DNA of 64,000 bases from Porphyra umbilicalis (Eukaryota > Rhodophyta > Bangiophyceae > Bangiales > Bangiaceae), in the NCBI GenBank assembly GCA_002049455.2, contig KV918954.1:62001-126000 (forward strand), read 5' to 3'. The notes beneath the pieces are model-generated. The model saw only the letters and a list, made by a program, of their open reading frames with translations. It was not told the origin of the DNA and searched no databases. This document shows positions 24,401-34,429 of this stretch, in pieces (positions within the stretch are counted from its first letter, which is position 1; each line of letters begins with the position of its first letter). Position numbers and translations under genes: made by a program.

Positions 24401-25810
24401 CAAACCAATGGGCAAGTTGAACGGTACAACCGTACCATGGCTACGCAGCTGCGACACTACGTCTCCGACGACCCATCACGATGGGATGAGCTACTCCCGG
24501 TAATCACCATGGCGTATAATAGCCAACCACATCGGTCGACGGGCATCGCCCCATTTGAGCTTGTTATCCCAAGGCGGATCCCCAACCTCACGGTTCGCAA
24601 CTTGCCCCCGGGCACTCCGCTTACCAATAAGGGAACGCTCAAGGATGGGTCACCCCTAGCTCGCAAGCGCGAGCTCATGGCCCGCCTGCGCAAGCAGATC
24701 CCCATCTTAGTCGAGGCCTTGCGTAAGACGCAACAACGTTACAAACGTAACTTCGACCATCGCGTCGCAACCCGCAATGCGGACGTCAAGATCGGCGACT
24801 ACCTATACACGACCAACCACGATCGGCAAAACAAGCTGCAAAGCAAAGCCATTGGCCCCTTCGTGGTCGTCGACGCGGACGCGGATGCCTCCACGTTTGT
24901 CATTGACATTTACGGCGAGGAGAAACGCGTCAGCAGTGACCATGTCACCCGCGCTCCTCGTCCAACGACGACGGACAAGGTTCCACACCCCTTGCTAGAT
25001 GGTCTAGACCAACGCAAGTCAACCCCGGCAACTGCCGATGAGTATGTGATCGACAAACTCCTAGGCTTACGCCAGACGGGTGACAGCTATAGGGCTAAGG
25101 TGCGCTGGTTCGACTATGGGTCGAAAGACGACACCTGGGAACCCCTGGAGAACCTCCCCCGCAACCTGGTGGTGCGTTTCCTTCGACAGAAGAAGAAGCA
25201 TGTACCGGGGTGCGAGTGGCAAATGCCAACGCGACGAAGTCGCCGACAGGCCGGGCTCACAACCGTGGCCAACATCGTCATGGACACCACGTGGATACCC
25301 ACTATCCAACATGTCCATGTTACCGGTGACGGAGTTATCCATGCCGATGTCTCTTGGACAGAGTCAAGTACCGACGTTGCAATCAAGGAAGTAATTCCTG
25401 TGGCGTGGCTCAAGTCCACTCTGCCGTCCATGACGCGCAACTTTGCGTATGATCCCCAACTTGCCTTGCGGCATTTCCCTCGGCTGAACCGTGTTTACGG
25501 TCCGTATTCATATGTGTGGCCGAAGTCCGCGCAGGCGACACTGATCTGGAGCGATCCCTGTGTACCAGTGCTCCCCAACGGGTTTCTGGTACCTCCGGTG
25601 CAACACTTGGACTCAGTCCTTCGACGCTTGGTAACAACCACAGAGGAAGCAACCGTGGTAATACCACAATGGACCAACACCAGTTGGTACGCTACTGCCA
25701 TACGTGCATGTTTCGAGTACGAAGTGCTTTTATCAGCAGACTCAAGGGATGCAAATCCCACACCATGGGCCATGCTGGCCCGCCACTTCCTTCATCGCTA
25801 TGATGACTGA
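21483..25810 (+). pseudogene. B1 pol: protease, RT, RNase H, integrase, chromodomain, extension
   Basis: Protease active site LDTGAG at 21495. A TAG in the same frame (21543-21545) lies between the active site and the rest. RT carries FCVDYR, the LDCTAGYW block and YLDD at 22817-22828. RNase H has VDACAD and RTDHQALSW. Integrase has an HHCC zinc finger (about 23925-24060), the catalytic Asp in VDIFGP, SDQGPQF, and HPQTNGQVE with the Glu. A 1-nt deletion near 24155 moves the frame; B2 has the extra base. The chromodomain is at about 25030-25200 (KVRWFDYGSKDDTWEPLENL). An extra C-terminal region of about 200 residues follows to 25810, described separately. Only one stop and one frameshift separate this from an intact polyprotein. 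Confidence 0.92.
25204..25810 (+). other. C-terminal extension of family B pol (domain of unknown function)
   Basis: About 200 residues beyond the chromodomain, conserved in B1, B2 (45900-46511) and B3 (57492-58172). Landmarks: IPTIQHVHVTGDGVIHADVS, then VAWLKSTLPSMTR, AYDPQLALRHFPRLNRVYGP, then LVPPVQHLD and VVIPQWTNTSWYATA. The last two blocks resemble the PPW ... tvVaPxWp..pWy pattern known from the C-terminal part of DIRS-type RT/RNase H polyproteins. Families C and E end shortly after the chromodomain and lack it. Function unknown; the likeness is by eye only. Confidence 0.6.
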
Positions 25811-25831
25811 CAGGAAACTGCGAAGTGATAC

Positions 25832-27072
25832 GCCGAGTGTGCGCGCGAGCGCCGTTACGGACGCAAATGTCGTACAGACTCTGGTCAGCAATGACTGGGA
25901 TCCCATCGACCACCTCGGTCGGGCCAACGTGCGCGCAGAACGAGCCGCGAGGCTGAGGCGAACATACATCTCCAGGTCGGTGGACCAAAAGACATCGGGT
26001 CCGTCACCCGCAACGGCGTGAGCCACGTGCGCCGCGCCGCCGGCCGTTGCCGCCCTTGCCCGTCTTGCCGTCCCTCGACGCCCGCGCCGAAAGACGAACC
26101 GCCCGCGTCGCAGGCCAATGCCGGCCCTCGACGCCCGCGCCGCAAGGCAAATCGCCCGCGTCGCCGGCCGTTGTCACCCTTTCCCGCGCCGTAAGGCGAA
26201 TCGCCCGCGCCAACGGCTGTCGTCAACCGCGCCGCCAGGCGACCCGCCCGCGTCGCAGGCCAATGTCGCCCTTTCCTGCGCCTCAAGGCAAATCGCCCGC
26301 GTCGCCGGCCGTTGCCGCCCTTGCCTGCGCCGCAAGGCAAATCGCCCGCGTCGCCGGCCGTTGTCACCCTCGCCGCAAGGCAAACATCGCCCACGTCGCC
26401 GGCCGTTGCCGCCCTTGCCTGCGCCACAAGGCAAATCGCCCGCGTCGCCGGCCGTTGCCGCTTTTGCCTGCGCCGCAAGGCAAACCGCCCGCGTTGCAGG
26501 CCAATGCCGCTCTTGCCCGCGCTGCCGGCCCTAGACGCCCGCGCCGCAAAGCGAATCGCCCGCGCCGCCGGCTGTTGTCACCCTCGCCGCAAGGCAAAAA
26601 CCGCCCGCGCCGCAAGGCAAATCACCGGCGCCGCCGCGCTTGGCCAACGGGCATGCCGCCCGCACAGCCGGGCGTGCCGCCCTTGCCGCCGCCGCGCTTG
26701 GCCACCGGGCGCGCCGCCCGCACAGCCGGACTTGCCGCCCTTGCCGCCCTTGTGCCTTGCCGCAGGGCGCGCCGCCCGCGTTTCCGACCTCGCCGCCCTT
26801 GCCGACGTTGCCTTCCTTGCGCCTTGCCGCCCTGCCGACCTTGCCTTCCTTGCGCCTTGCCGCCCTTGCCGACCTTGCCTTCCTTGCGCCTTGCCGCCCT
26901 TGCCGCCGTCGCCGCAGGGCTTTCCGCCCTTGCCGCCGTCGCCGCCGGGCTTGCCGCGCTTGCCGCCGTGCGCGCCGCCCCCCACACTCAGCACAAACCC
27001 ACACTCACCGAGCCCACCACCTCGCGGTGTGCCACCTTGCGGCAGCGCACCCCTACTCAACCTTGCCGTTAG
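25832..27072 (-). pseudogene. B1 truncated antisense gene with GCC minisatellite
   Basis: The minus strand retains the N-terminal part of the antisense gene that is nearly full length in B3. From about 25988 downward it reads VGPTEVVDGIPVIADQSLYD, matching B3 (60070-59960). It then stops matching exactly at 25832, where the sequence joins the end of pol. The upstream portion is a low-complexity array (GCCGCCCTTGCC units on +, about 26041-26990), which in some minus-strand frames encodes Gly/Lys/Gln/Arg-rich repeats. The deletion relative to B3 is about 1843 bp. B2 has the same junction. Confidence 0.75.
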
Positions 27073-27175
27073 GCCTCAACCTGTGCGCGAGCACGATGAC
27101 ACGGGATGGCCACGTGCCGACAACCGCAGACCCGTACAAGACACGGTGGTCACCGGCCGCAGGGTACGCACCCTT

Positions 27176-27199
27176 CCCCCCCCCCCCCCCCCCCCCCCC
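27176..27199. repeat. Poly-C tract (24 C)
   Basis: An uninterrupted run of 24 C. The homologous site in B2 has 25 (47674-47698) and that in B3 has 8 (60741-60748). On the antisense-gene strand it is a poly-G run in the expected leader. Confidence 0.9.
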
Positions 27200-27666
27200 T
27201 TCCCATCGGCAACAAACACCCGCGTCCCGGCTTTCGCCTTCTCGCCGGGGTAGTCAAACCCCGACGAAGCTGGCGCCACACGGCACCGACGATGGTCACC
27301 CCAGCACGTGCTGCTCGACGCGCCGCCGCGAACAAGGGTCTTAACCCTGGCACCCGCGCCCGCCTCCGCACCAACGTACCCACACGCGTGGAACCGCCCG
27401 CGCCGGCACGCCTACGCGTAAGCGTCGAGCTGACCCGCAGATCAACCTGCCCGCCACGCACGCACGCGCGTGCGTGATCAGACGGTCGCGGCCAACGCCG
27501 GCGAACCGCCACCTCCCCCCAATCTGGACTGAGCGGCGCGCCCCTTCGCGACTCCCGCCGCCCGGGCCGTTACGCCCGCGCGGGCCCGAAAGAGTCCGCG
27601 ATTGCCCAATCGGGTTCCACCATTCTCGGATCTCACCGGGACGGTTCGAATCTCGCGCTGGAGGTA
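27200..27666. other. Conserved non-coding 3' region of family B
   Basis: About 470 bp between the C-tract and the 3' LTR that is conserved in B1, B2 and B3 without a conserved reading frame. It includes CACGCACGCGCGTGCGTG-like alternating purine-pyrimidine sequence and ends in a short purine tract (GGAGGTA in B1 and B3, GGAAGTA in B2) just before the LTR, a candidate plus-strand primer. It would also be the leader of the antisense gene. Confidence 0.55.
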
Positions 27667-28060
27667 TGTAGCATATCTCTGCTCCCAATTGGCAATTGGC
27701 CACGAGTAGCCCCCTTGACTGGCCGCATCCACGGACTTGTGTGACTCGGCTTGTGGCACGCCCTTTGGGGGGTTACTTTCGCATTGTTTACTTTTTATTG
27801 CTTGTTTGCTTGCCTGTCTTATCTGTCTGCCGGCACTCATTACGATCGCTTGATCGGATGGTCGATCGACCAGTGCCGTTGTTTGTATTAAACCACCGTG
27901 GGTCCAGGGTCGCCGTCGTGGGCACCACCCGGCTCCCCATCGGATGCCCTTCAACGAAAGGTCTTTCTTCCTCGCCGCGACGGCGATAGAACTCGCTTTA
28001 TTGCTTGGCTACGGTCGGTCTCAGTACACTGGTAATTGAACTAACGTTATTAATACCACA
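27667..28060 (+). repeat. B1 3' LTR
   Basis: 394 bp, TGTAGCATAT to ATACCACA, followed by the second TTGAC. Confidence 0.95.
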
Positions 28061-28065
28061 TTGAC

Positions 28066-29187
28066 TATGACGTGGAGTACAAGCCTGGCCGGCGACATGC
28101 AGTGGCAGACGCTATGTCCCGCATCCGGACTGTGGAGAAGGACGAGAACCCCATCCCGAAAGAAATATCCATAGTCGGGGTAACTACGTGGTCAGGGGCG
28201 GTCTTAGACCCCCGCCGCCCGGAGAATTCCCAGGCGCTGCCCTTTCCGTTGGCCAAGTTGGCCACGGCCCAACAGGCAGATAACTTCTGCCAGAAGGTCC
28301 AGAGAGACCTGAATACCACCGAGGCTAGCCGCTTCTACGCCAACGGAGACGGCATACTCTGCCGTCAAGGGCATCAACAGGAGGTACAAAAAGTGGTTGT
28401 CTCCCAGTCCCTTACGAAGGACATCCTCCAGCGGGAACACTCGTCCCCTCTGGGCGCACACCCAGGTGGCACTCGGATGTATCACACCCTCAGACGAAGG
28501 TATTACTGGCCTTCCCTGGTCGCTGACGTGTTCGGGTGGGTGGCGGCATGCCCAACATGTGCCAAGAATAGGCTGATGGAGACCTGGAGTACTGCCTCCA
28601 TGCATCTGTTTCCCGCGAAGGAGCCCTTCGCGGCTGTTGCTTTGGACCTACTTGGGCCTCGAGAGGTATGAATATTTGTTGGTCATCTGTAATCGATTCA
28701 ATAAGTTGAGTCGCGTCGTCCCTCTGAAAGACGTCACGGCTCTGGATGTACTGAGTTCCTTCTTAGACGTGTGGGTTGCCAGTCACGGCGTTCCCGATTC
28801 CCCACTTTCGGATAACGGGCCACAATTTGCCTTAGTACTTTATCAAGGAGTCCTACGAATGCTGCGGATAAGTAAGAACTTTGCTACACCCTACCACCCT
28901 CAGACGAACGCGCATGTGGAACGCTTCAACAAGACATTAGTGCGCCAGTTGCGACACTATCTCAGTGAGCACGTCCCCTCCTGGGCGAGGTACGTGTGAC
29001 TACTTGTGACCGCATACAACTCTCAAGTGCATAGTAGCACGGGAGAGGCACCTTTCCTCCTTGTATGCCCCGGACGGCTGAACCCAATAGCCGTCGAGCG
29101 ACTGACACAGGGGACGGCAGAGGGCGAGTCCACCCTCACGCCAAGTCAGCCGTAGGCCAGCTTTCTCAAACAACTGGATGAGATGAT
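28066..29187 (+). pseudogene. Family C pol, end of RNase H and integrase (part 2)
   Basis: Resumes the RNase H frame with EYKPGRRHAVADAMSRI. The integrase follows. Its zinc finger is His-x-His ... CPTCAKNR near 28550-28570. The DLLGPR block carries the first catalytic Asp, at a small break near 28665. The second Asp is in LSDNGPQF, and the YHPQTNAHVERFNK block carries the Glu (about 28890-28930). An in-frame TGA at 28997-28999 and another stop near 29153-29155 (TAG) show decay. The frame then runs FLKQLDEM and is cut by B2 at 29187. It continues in frame at 49007. Confidence 0.9.
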
Positions 29188-29583
29188 TGTAGCATATCTC
29201 TGCTCCAAACTGGCAATTGGCAACGAGTAGCCCTCTTGACGGACCAAAGCTCATGTATTGTGGGAAATGGCCTGTGGCACGCCCTTTGGGGGGTTACTGT
29301 CGCATTGTTCTTTTCTTATTGTTTGTTTGCTTGCCTGTCTTATCTGTCTGCCGTCACTCATTACGATCGTTCGTGAACGGACGGTCGATCGACCGGTGCC
29401 CTCGTTTGTATTAAATCACCGTGGGTCCAGGGTCGCCGTCGCGGGCACCACCCGGCTCCCCATCGGATGCTTTTCAACAAAAGGTATTTCTTCCTCGCCG
29501 CGACGGCGATAGCACGCGCTTTATTGCTCGGCTACGGTCGGTCGCAGTACACTGGAAATTGAACTAACGATATTCATACCACA
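29188..29583 (+). repeat. B2 5' LTR (396 bp)
   Basis: TGTAGCATATCTCTGC to CATACCACA. It is followed by the primer-site-like ATTGGTGGCGCAGCAGGGGG. Confidence 0.93.
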
Positions 29584-29813
29584 ATTGGTGGCGCAGCAGG
29601 GGGAACCCTCGCCTATATCGTGCCTCGCGGCACGGTGTTCCCGAGAACTTGCTCGCTGCCTCGTGGCATTGTGACGGTGTCGATACGGTCTTTTGGTGAG
29701 CAGGGCGTAAGCCATCGACTTGTGGGCGTGGTGCCGGGGGCATCATGGTTGAGATCTTCGACGTTGGCGCGCAGGGCGTTAGCCAAGTCGGAGCACTTGG
29801 TTCAGGTCCCAGA

Positions 29814-31415
29814 ATGTCGACTGGTGGTATACTGATCGCCGGGCGGTGGACAAGGCACTCCTGTCGCTTCCGAAGCCCCAATGGACGGTGCTCCAACTCC
29901 TCTCATCCCTGCGGATCAAGCCGCCAGCGGGCAGATGCAGCTGGTGGGGAGCCTGAAGGCGGCCGTTGAAGCAGTTCAGCGATGCCTAACGGCCCAAGAA
30001 CAGACTAACGAGTCTCTGGCGCGAGCTAATGACAAGTGGGTCGACGACGTCGAGGCCCTGCGCAAGGTCGACTCCAACGAGGAGGAACGCCGTGTGGCTA
30101 AGTCTCGCCGCCAGTCGGGCGACAAGACCAAGGACGTCAACAAGACGAGCAAGGTGATTAAGGACAAGTCCGTCCGCAAGGACGCTCCGGCTAACGCCGC
30201 GCTTTCCTCATCTTCCGACGACTCCGCTTCTGGGTCAAGCCCGACGTCGTCAGACGGCGACAACCCCAAAGCGACGGACACGTCCTCTTCGGACGATGGC
30301 CACGGGCCGCCAGGCCCGCCGTCGCCCCCAAGTGGGTCCTCACCGAGCGACAGCTCGAGCGAGTCGGACGCGGCCACGCGCAAGCGCCCTGCGCCCCCCA
30401 CCAAACGGAAGGAGCGACTTGAAAAAGCCGATAGGATCAAGGTGATCCGCCCGGCTAATACCCGCTTCGAGACACTCTGGACTACAGGACGTACTTCTTG
30501 ATCCGCCGTCAACTGACGTATACGCCTAAGGAGGCACAACGGTCGCATCGTCTCAACAAACGTTTAGTAAGAGCGTTCCATGGGCAACAGCCATTCACAG
30601 GAGCCCTGCCCGTCGACATCTTCACGTACTTAACGACCTTTCGCCGCGCGTGCGACGCTGCCGGGCTGACGCATGGTCAAGCCCTTCCGCTCGTGGTCTT
30701 TGGACTAGCCGGCAACGCCAAGATGGCCTTCTCCGGCGCGCTTAACAGCACCCTCAGACGTAAGCGTTACGCCATCCGTACCTACGGAGATGCCGTCAAC
30801 TGGCTTCTTTCGAAGTTTGCGACACACGCAACCATGGCTAACGCCTACCAAGACATCATGACGATGAAGCACCAAGACAACGAGGAGCCCACGGCCTGTG
30901 GTCACCGCTTGGAAACGGAACGCGACCTCCGGAACGGTTTGTTCTACATCTAAGACGTTAAGGACGTCTATAAAACAGGTCTTTCGGACCTTGTGCAAGC
31001 GCACGTTCGGGTCTTGAATGACCAATTCCCGGATCGGACTCGTTCCGAGACGGTTGCTACCGCCCAGATATACTGGGACGGCACCAACAAGCTGCGCTGG
31101 CAGCTCAAGATGACCCGTCCAACGGCAACCAAAGTCGCTTACGCGACACCGGACCAGCGGACGACGACGGAACGACCGTTCACACCGGTTCGCACCCCGC
31201 CGCCGCCGCGGGCCGCCGTCCATCAAGCCAATCGGGCTGACATCTGTTACAACTGTAACAAGCCGGGGCACTTCGCCGCACAGTATGCTGAACCATATCG
31301 CCCGCACGATCGTCGCCCACCGTCTATCGGCGTTCATGCCCTTGCCGACGGTTACGTCGAAGAAGACGAGATCGAACATCCGGCTGACGCCGTGGAGGAC
31401 TCGAAAAACGCCTAG
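29814..31415 (+). pseudogene. B2 gag relic
   Basis: ATG at 29814 (MSTGG) but with an early deletion and frameshift. The main N-terminal frame is 29881-30501, broken by a 1-nt loss near 30475 (NTRFETLW, where B1 has NTRFKKLL). The core continues at 30498-30953 to a TAA, and the same frame carries on from 30954 to 31415. The zinc knuckle CYNCNKPGHFAAQY has lost its last cysteine. Nucleotide similarity to B1 is high throughout. Confidence 0.85.
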
Positions 31416-31482
31416 GCCGGGCGCTCGACTCGGGGTTGCCCGGCGAATTGCGAAAGCGTACGGTAACAAGGTTAATGCGCTG

Positions 31483-33282
31483 TGCCTTACGGCATTTCGA
31501 GATCGCCGCCACGTTCGGCTCGTGCATGCTTGTGATGCGGAGCTGCCGCCCTTTGCTTCACACGGGCGCCGGGGTGAACATAGTGCGAACTAGTGTCTAT
31601 TCTACTGGCCGCCTCATTTGAGCCGATTCCCCTCATTTGAGGCTGTTTTCGATGCCTCTCTGTGACCATGTTCCCGGCCTCGGCTGCTCTTTCTGAGAAT
31701 AGATCTGGACTCGGCGCAGTCCACTCACCTATGGGCCAACTCGGCGGCTGTGTACGATGAAAACTCGGAGGGGGTGCCCCAGACACCCCAAAAAGGGCGT
31801 CCTTCCAGGCCATATGAGAGGAAGCCTCAATTGAGCCTCATCTGAGCCTCTTTTGAGCCTCGGGAGCAGTATAATAGACACTAGTGTTCTCCTTGCGAAC
31901 TAGATGGCTTACGCCGAAGAGTTGACCACGCTTCCGCGCATCCGAGATGCAAACAACAATCGTCTCGTGACGAAGTATGCCACACATCTGTATGTAGACA
32001 CCGGAGGTGTACGTCTATTTGACCGATTCCTCGTTTCCGACAAGTTGTCAGTCCCGTTCATTCTTGGCACCGAGTTCATTGAACAAAACATTGTGGCAAT
32101 CTTGCCGCGTTTGCGGAACACCGTCTGGCAGTAACACGTGCGCTGCACGGAGGAGCTTCTTCGGCCAACGCCGATCCTGGCTTGTCATAATGACAGTGCC
32201 TGGGACCGTCATTGGCAAGACAAACCCGCAAGGGTGCGAGCCTGTAAACAGGTACGCGTCGACGGACAACAAGAAGAGTGGAACATGGCCACATGCAACA
32301 CCCCTGGTATGGTTACCATCACACCGAACGCTCGGTTATGCCAACATAAGTTAATGGCGGTCGCCCGCGGCTTGGCAATCGCCAAGCCCGACGAACCCTT
32401 CTTAGTCAAGTTACGCAACTTTGGCAAGGCCCAAGTCATTGCTCGCAAGAACTCAACCTTGGGGTTTGCAGAATCCTACGAAGGACCGATGTTGGCCGCC
32501 GTCTTGGATGACAACCATCCAAACGATTGTACCGATACTTGATCGGACGACCTGAGTCGTGACCCACTCGAGGGCCTCGACCTCAGTGAGGCCCCCGAGT
32601 ACCTGCACAAACAGATTCGAGACATGCTCAAGACGCATTCGTCGATGTGGGATGGAACCCTTGGCGCCATCCGTGCTACGCAGCACCCCACGGTCACTCC
32701 CTCAGACGCTCTGCCCATACGGGCTCAACCCTACTGGACCGGGCCGTTCAAACTGCAGATCATCGATGATCAGATCAACATGATGTTGAAGCTCAACGTC
32801 ATGGCCCCTAGCCATAGTGCTTGGGCAAGCACCGTGGTAATTTTATCAAAGAAGAACGGCAGAACCCGATTCTGTGTCGACTATCGTCGGTTAAACAACA
32901 TCACCAAGAAGGATACTTATCCCTTGCCTCGGATGGAGGACTGCCTCGACTCCTTGGGAGATGCCCAGGTGTTCACGTCTCTCGCCTGCACCGCGGGGTA
33001 CTGGCAAGTGCCCTTACGCAAGGACGACCAAAAGAAGACGGCGTTCACAACGCTTTGTGGTGCATACCACTGGATATCAATGCCTTTCGGCTTGACGAAC
33101 GCGCTCGGTACCTTTCAGCGCGCGTTGAATATTATCCTCTCTGGCTTGAAATGGCAGATATGCCTTGTCTAGTTACACGATGTCATCCTCTTCTCCGCAA
33201 ACGCGAAACAACACGTCAAAGACGCTGATACGGTTCTGCACCGTCTGCGCCAAGCCGGGGTTACCATGAACTTGGAAACGTG
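31483..33282 (+). pseudogene. B2 pol, protease to RT (part 1)
   Basis: Homologous to B1 pol and nearly collinear, but inactive. The catalytic Asp of the protease is replaced by His (LLHTGAG, codon 31559-31561). In-frame stops lie at 32132-32134 and 32540-32542. The RT active-site box reads stop-Leu-His-Asp where B1 has YLDD (33170-33181). G2 lies within the protease part. RT is interrupted at 33287 by element E, and RNase H resumes at 43640. Confidence 0.9.
31593..31881. mobile_element. TIR element G2 (289 bp) in B2
   Basis: GTGTCTATTCTACTG at the left and the reverse complement GTGTCTATTATACTG at the right form a 15-bp inverted repeat with one mismatch. TA duplicates at 31591-31592 and 31882-31883. 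Excision restores the B1 sequence ACTAGTGTTCTCC exactly. Internal repeats of TTTGAG/CTCATTTGAG type are present. Confidence 0.9.
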
Positions 33283-33287
33283 CACCT

Positions 33288-34055
33288 TGTACTGGTTTCT
33301 GCCCGCAAAGCCGACGGGGCACGGCCCCGTCAGAAAACCCAGCACAGGATGCGGAGCGACACAAAGGAGAAAGAACACAAACGCCTGGATCACAGGGCGC
33401 AGAGCGCACCAGAACGCCGGAACTAACGCAAACGCAACGCTGATTTATTCGAGTACGCACGATGACCCCAAAGCATACACGCATATACCCTCAGAAACAA
33501 GACGCAGGGCGTGCACAATCCCGACCCAGGAAAAGACGGTCGTAGGGGGGCCGGGGCCCGATGGGCCACGGTCCCTGATGAGGGGTCCTGGTGGCCCCTG
33601 CCACCGATCAAGGGACCCCCTTCCACTGGAAGAGAGATATGGTCCCTGGATTTAAGCCAGCTTGGACTGAAATTGCCCAATACATCACTAGGGACTTATC
33701 CCCAGATTTTCAACTCTCCGATCGAAGTCCTCGTGGGATATCGACAGTGGCCGATATCTAATCTCGGCCCCGGGCTTCTCCCCAGCCAAAGGAGCTTCCA
33801 CAAGCTTCCAGGCCCCTCTAGGGGGCCAGGATCGAGGGGTCGCGTGGCCCCTCGTCCGCGTCAGGCCCTGTCCCCCTCTGCCTTTGGGCAAGGGGGATGT
33901 CAGACTCGGGGGTGGACCTGAGCGCCACCTGGCATGCGCCCCGAAGGGGCGCCGCACACCGCTCCCTCTAGGGGCATTGCGTGTGTGCTCGCGGCCCCTC
34001 CCCCGGCTCATACCGGGGGGATCGCGTCATCAGGAGAGAGGGGGTTTCCCCCACA
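33288..34055 (-). repeat. E 3' LTR (768 bp)
   Basis: In element orientation it begins TGTGGGGGAAACC and ends ...AGAAACCAGTACA. It carries perfect inverted repeats such as GACGGGGC/GCCCCGTC. Directly inside (34056-34070 on the minus strand) is AAGGTGGGGAATA, a candidate polypurine tract. Confidence 0.95.
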
Positions 34056-34429
34056 TATTCCCCACCTTAGGGCCTGCGTCTCGCAGAACCGGGGCTGTGT
34101 CCAACAGCCCACACACTGGCCAGGGGGAACCCCCGGCGGTTCGTTCGGCCTTGCCTCTCCAGGGCCCCTCTGTGGGACATCCTGGCGGGCCGCCCCCGGA
34201 CTCGGGCCCCACGAGGGCCTCGGTGAGCCCCCCCCCAGGGCATACAAAACGGTCCCCCTCGTTGGGGGGACCGGACTACTCGGGTGTCCCGTTGCCACCC
34301 TCCTCGTCACGAGGTGGGACAGCGCCGAGAGCGCGTGTCCGGGGTTCTTCCCCCCTCTTCGCCGACCTCGTGCCCCGCCCACGGGTGGGGCTTTTCGGAC
34401 TTCTTGGGGGCCCCGTCTCGCGGGGTCCG

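Larger units (their letters stand above)
19084..28060 (+). mobile_element. Complete family B retrotransposon B1 (8977 bp)
   Basis: Flanked by the perfect 5-bp target duplication TTGAC (19079-19083 and 28061-28065). Its LTRs, 393 and 394 bp, differ at about nine positions (roughly 2 percent), so it is fairly young. It sits inside C RNase H. It contains gag, pol with protease-RT-RNase H-integrase-chromodomain, a long C-terminal pol extension, and a truncated antisense gene region. Gag and pol are each broken by very few changes. Confidence 0.95.

Noticed and set aside
26041-26990. CRISPR-like array
   Set aside because: Degenerate GCC minisatellite without unique spacers, in a eukaryotic retroelement.
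27643-27652. GGTTCGAATC, T-arm-like sequence before the B1 3' LTR
   Set aside because: Not conserved in B2 or B3 and no cloverleaf around it.
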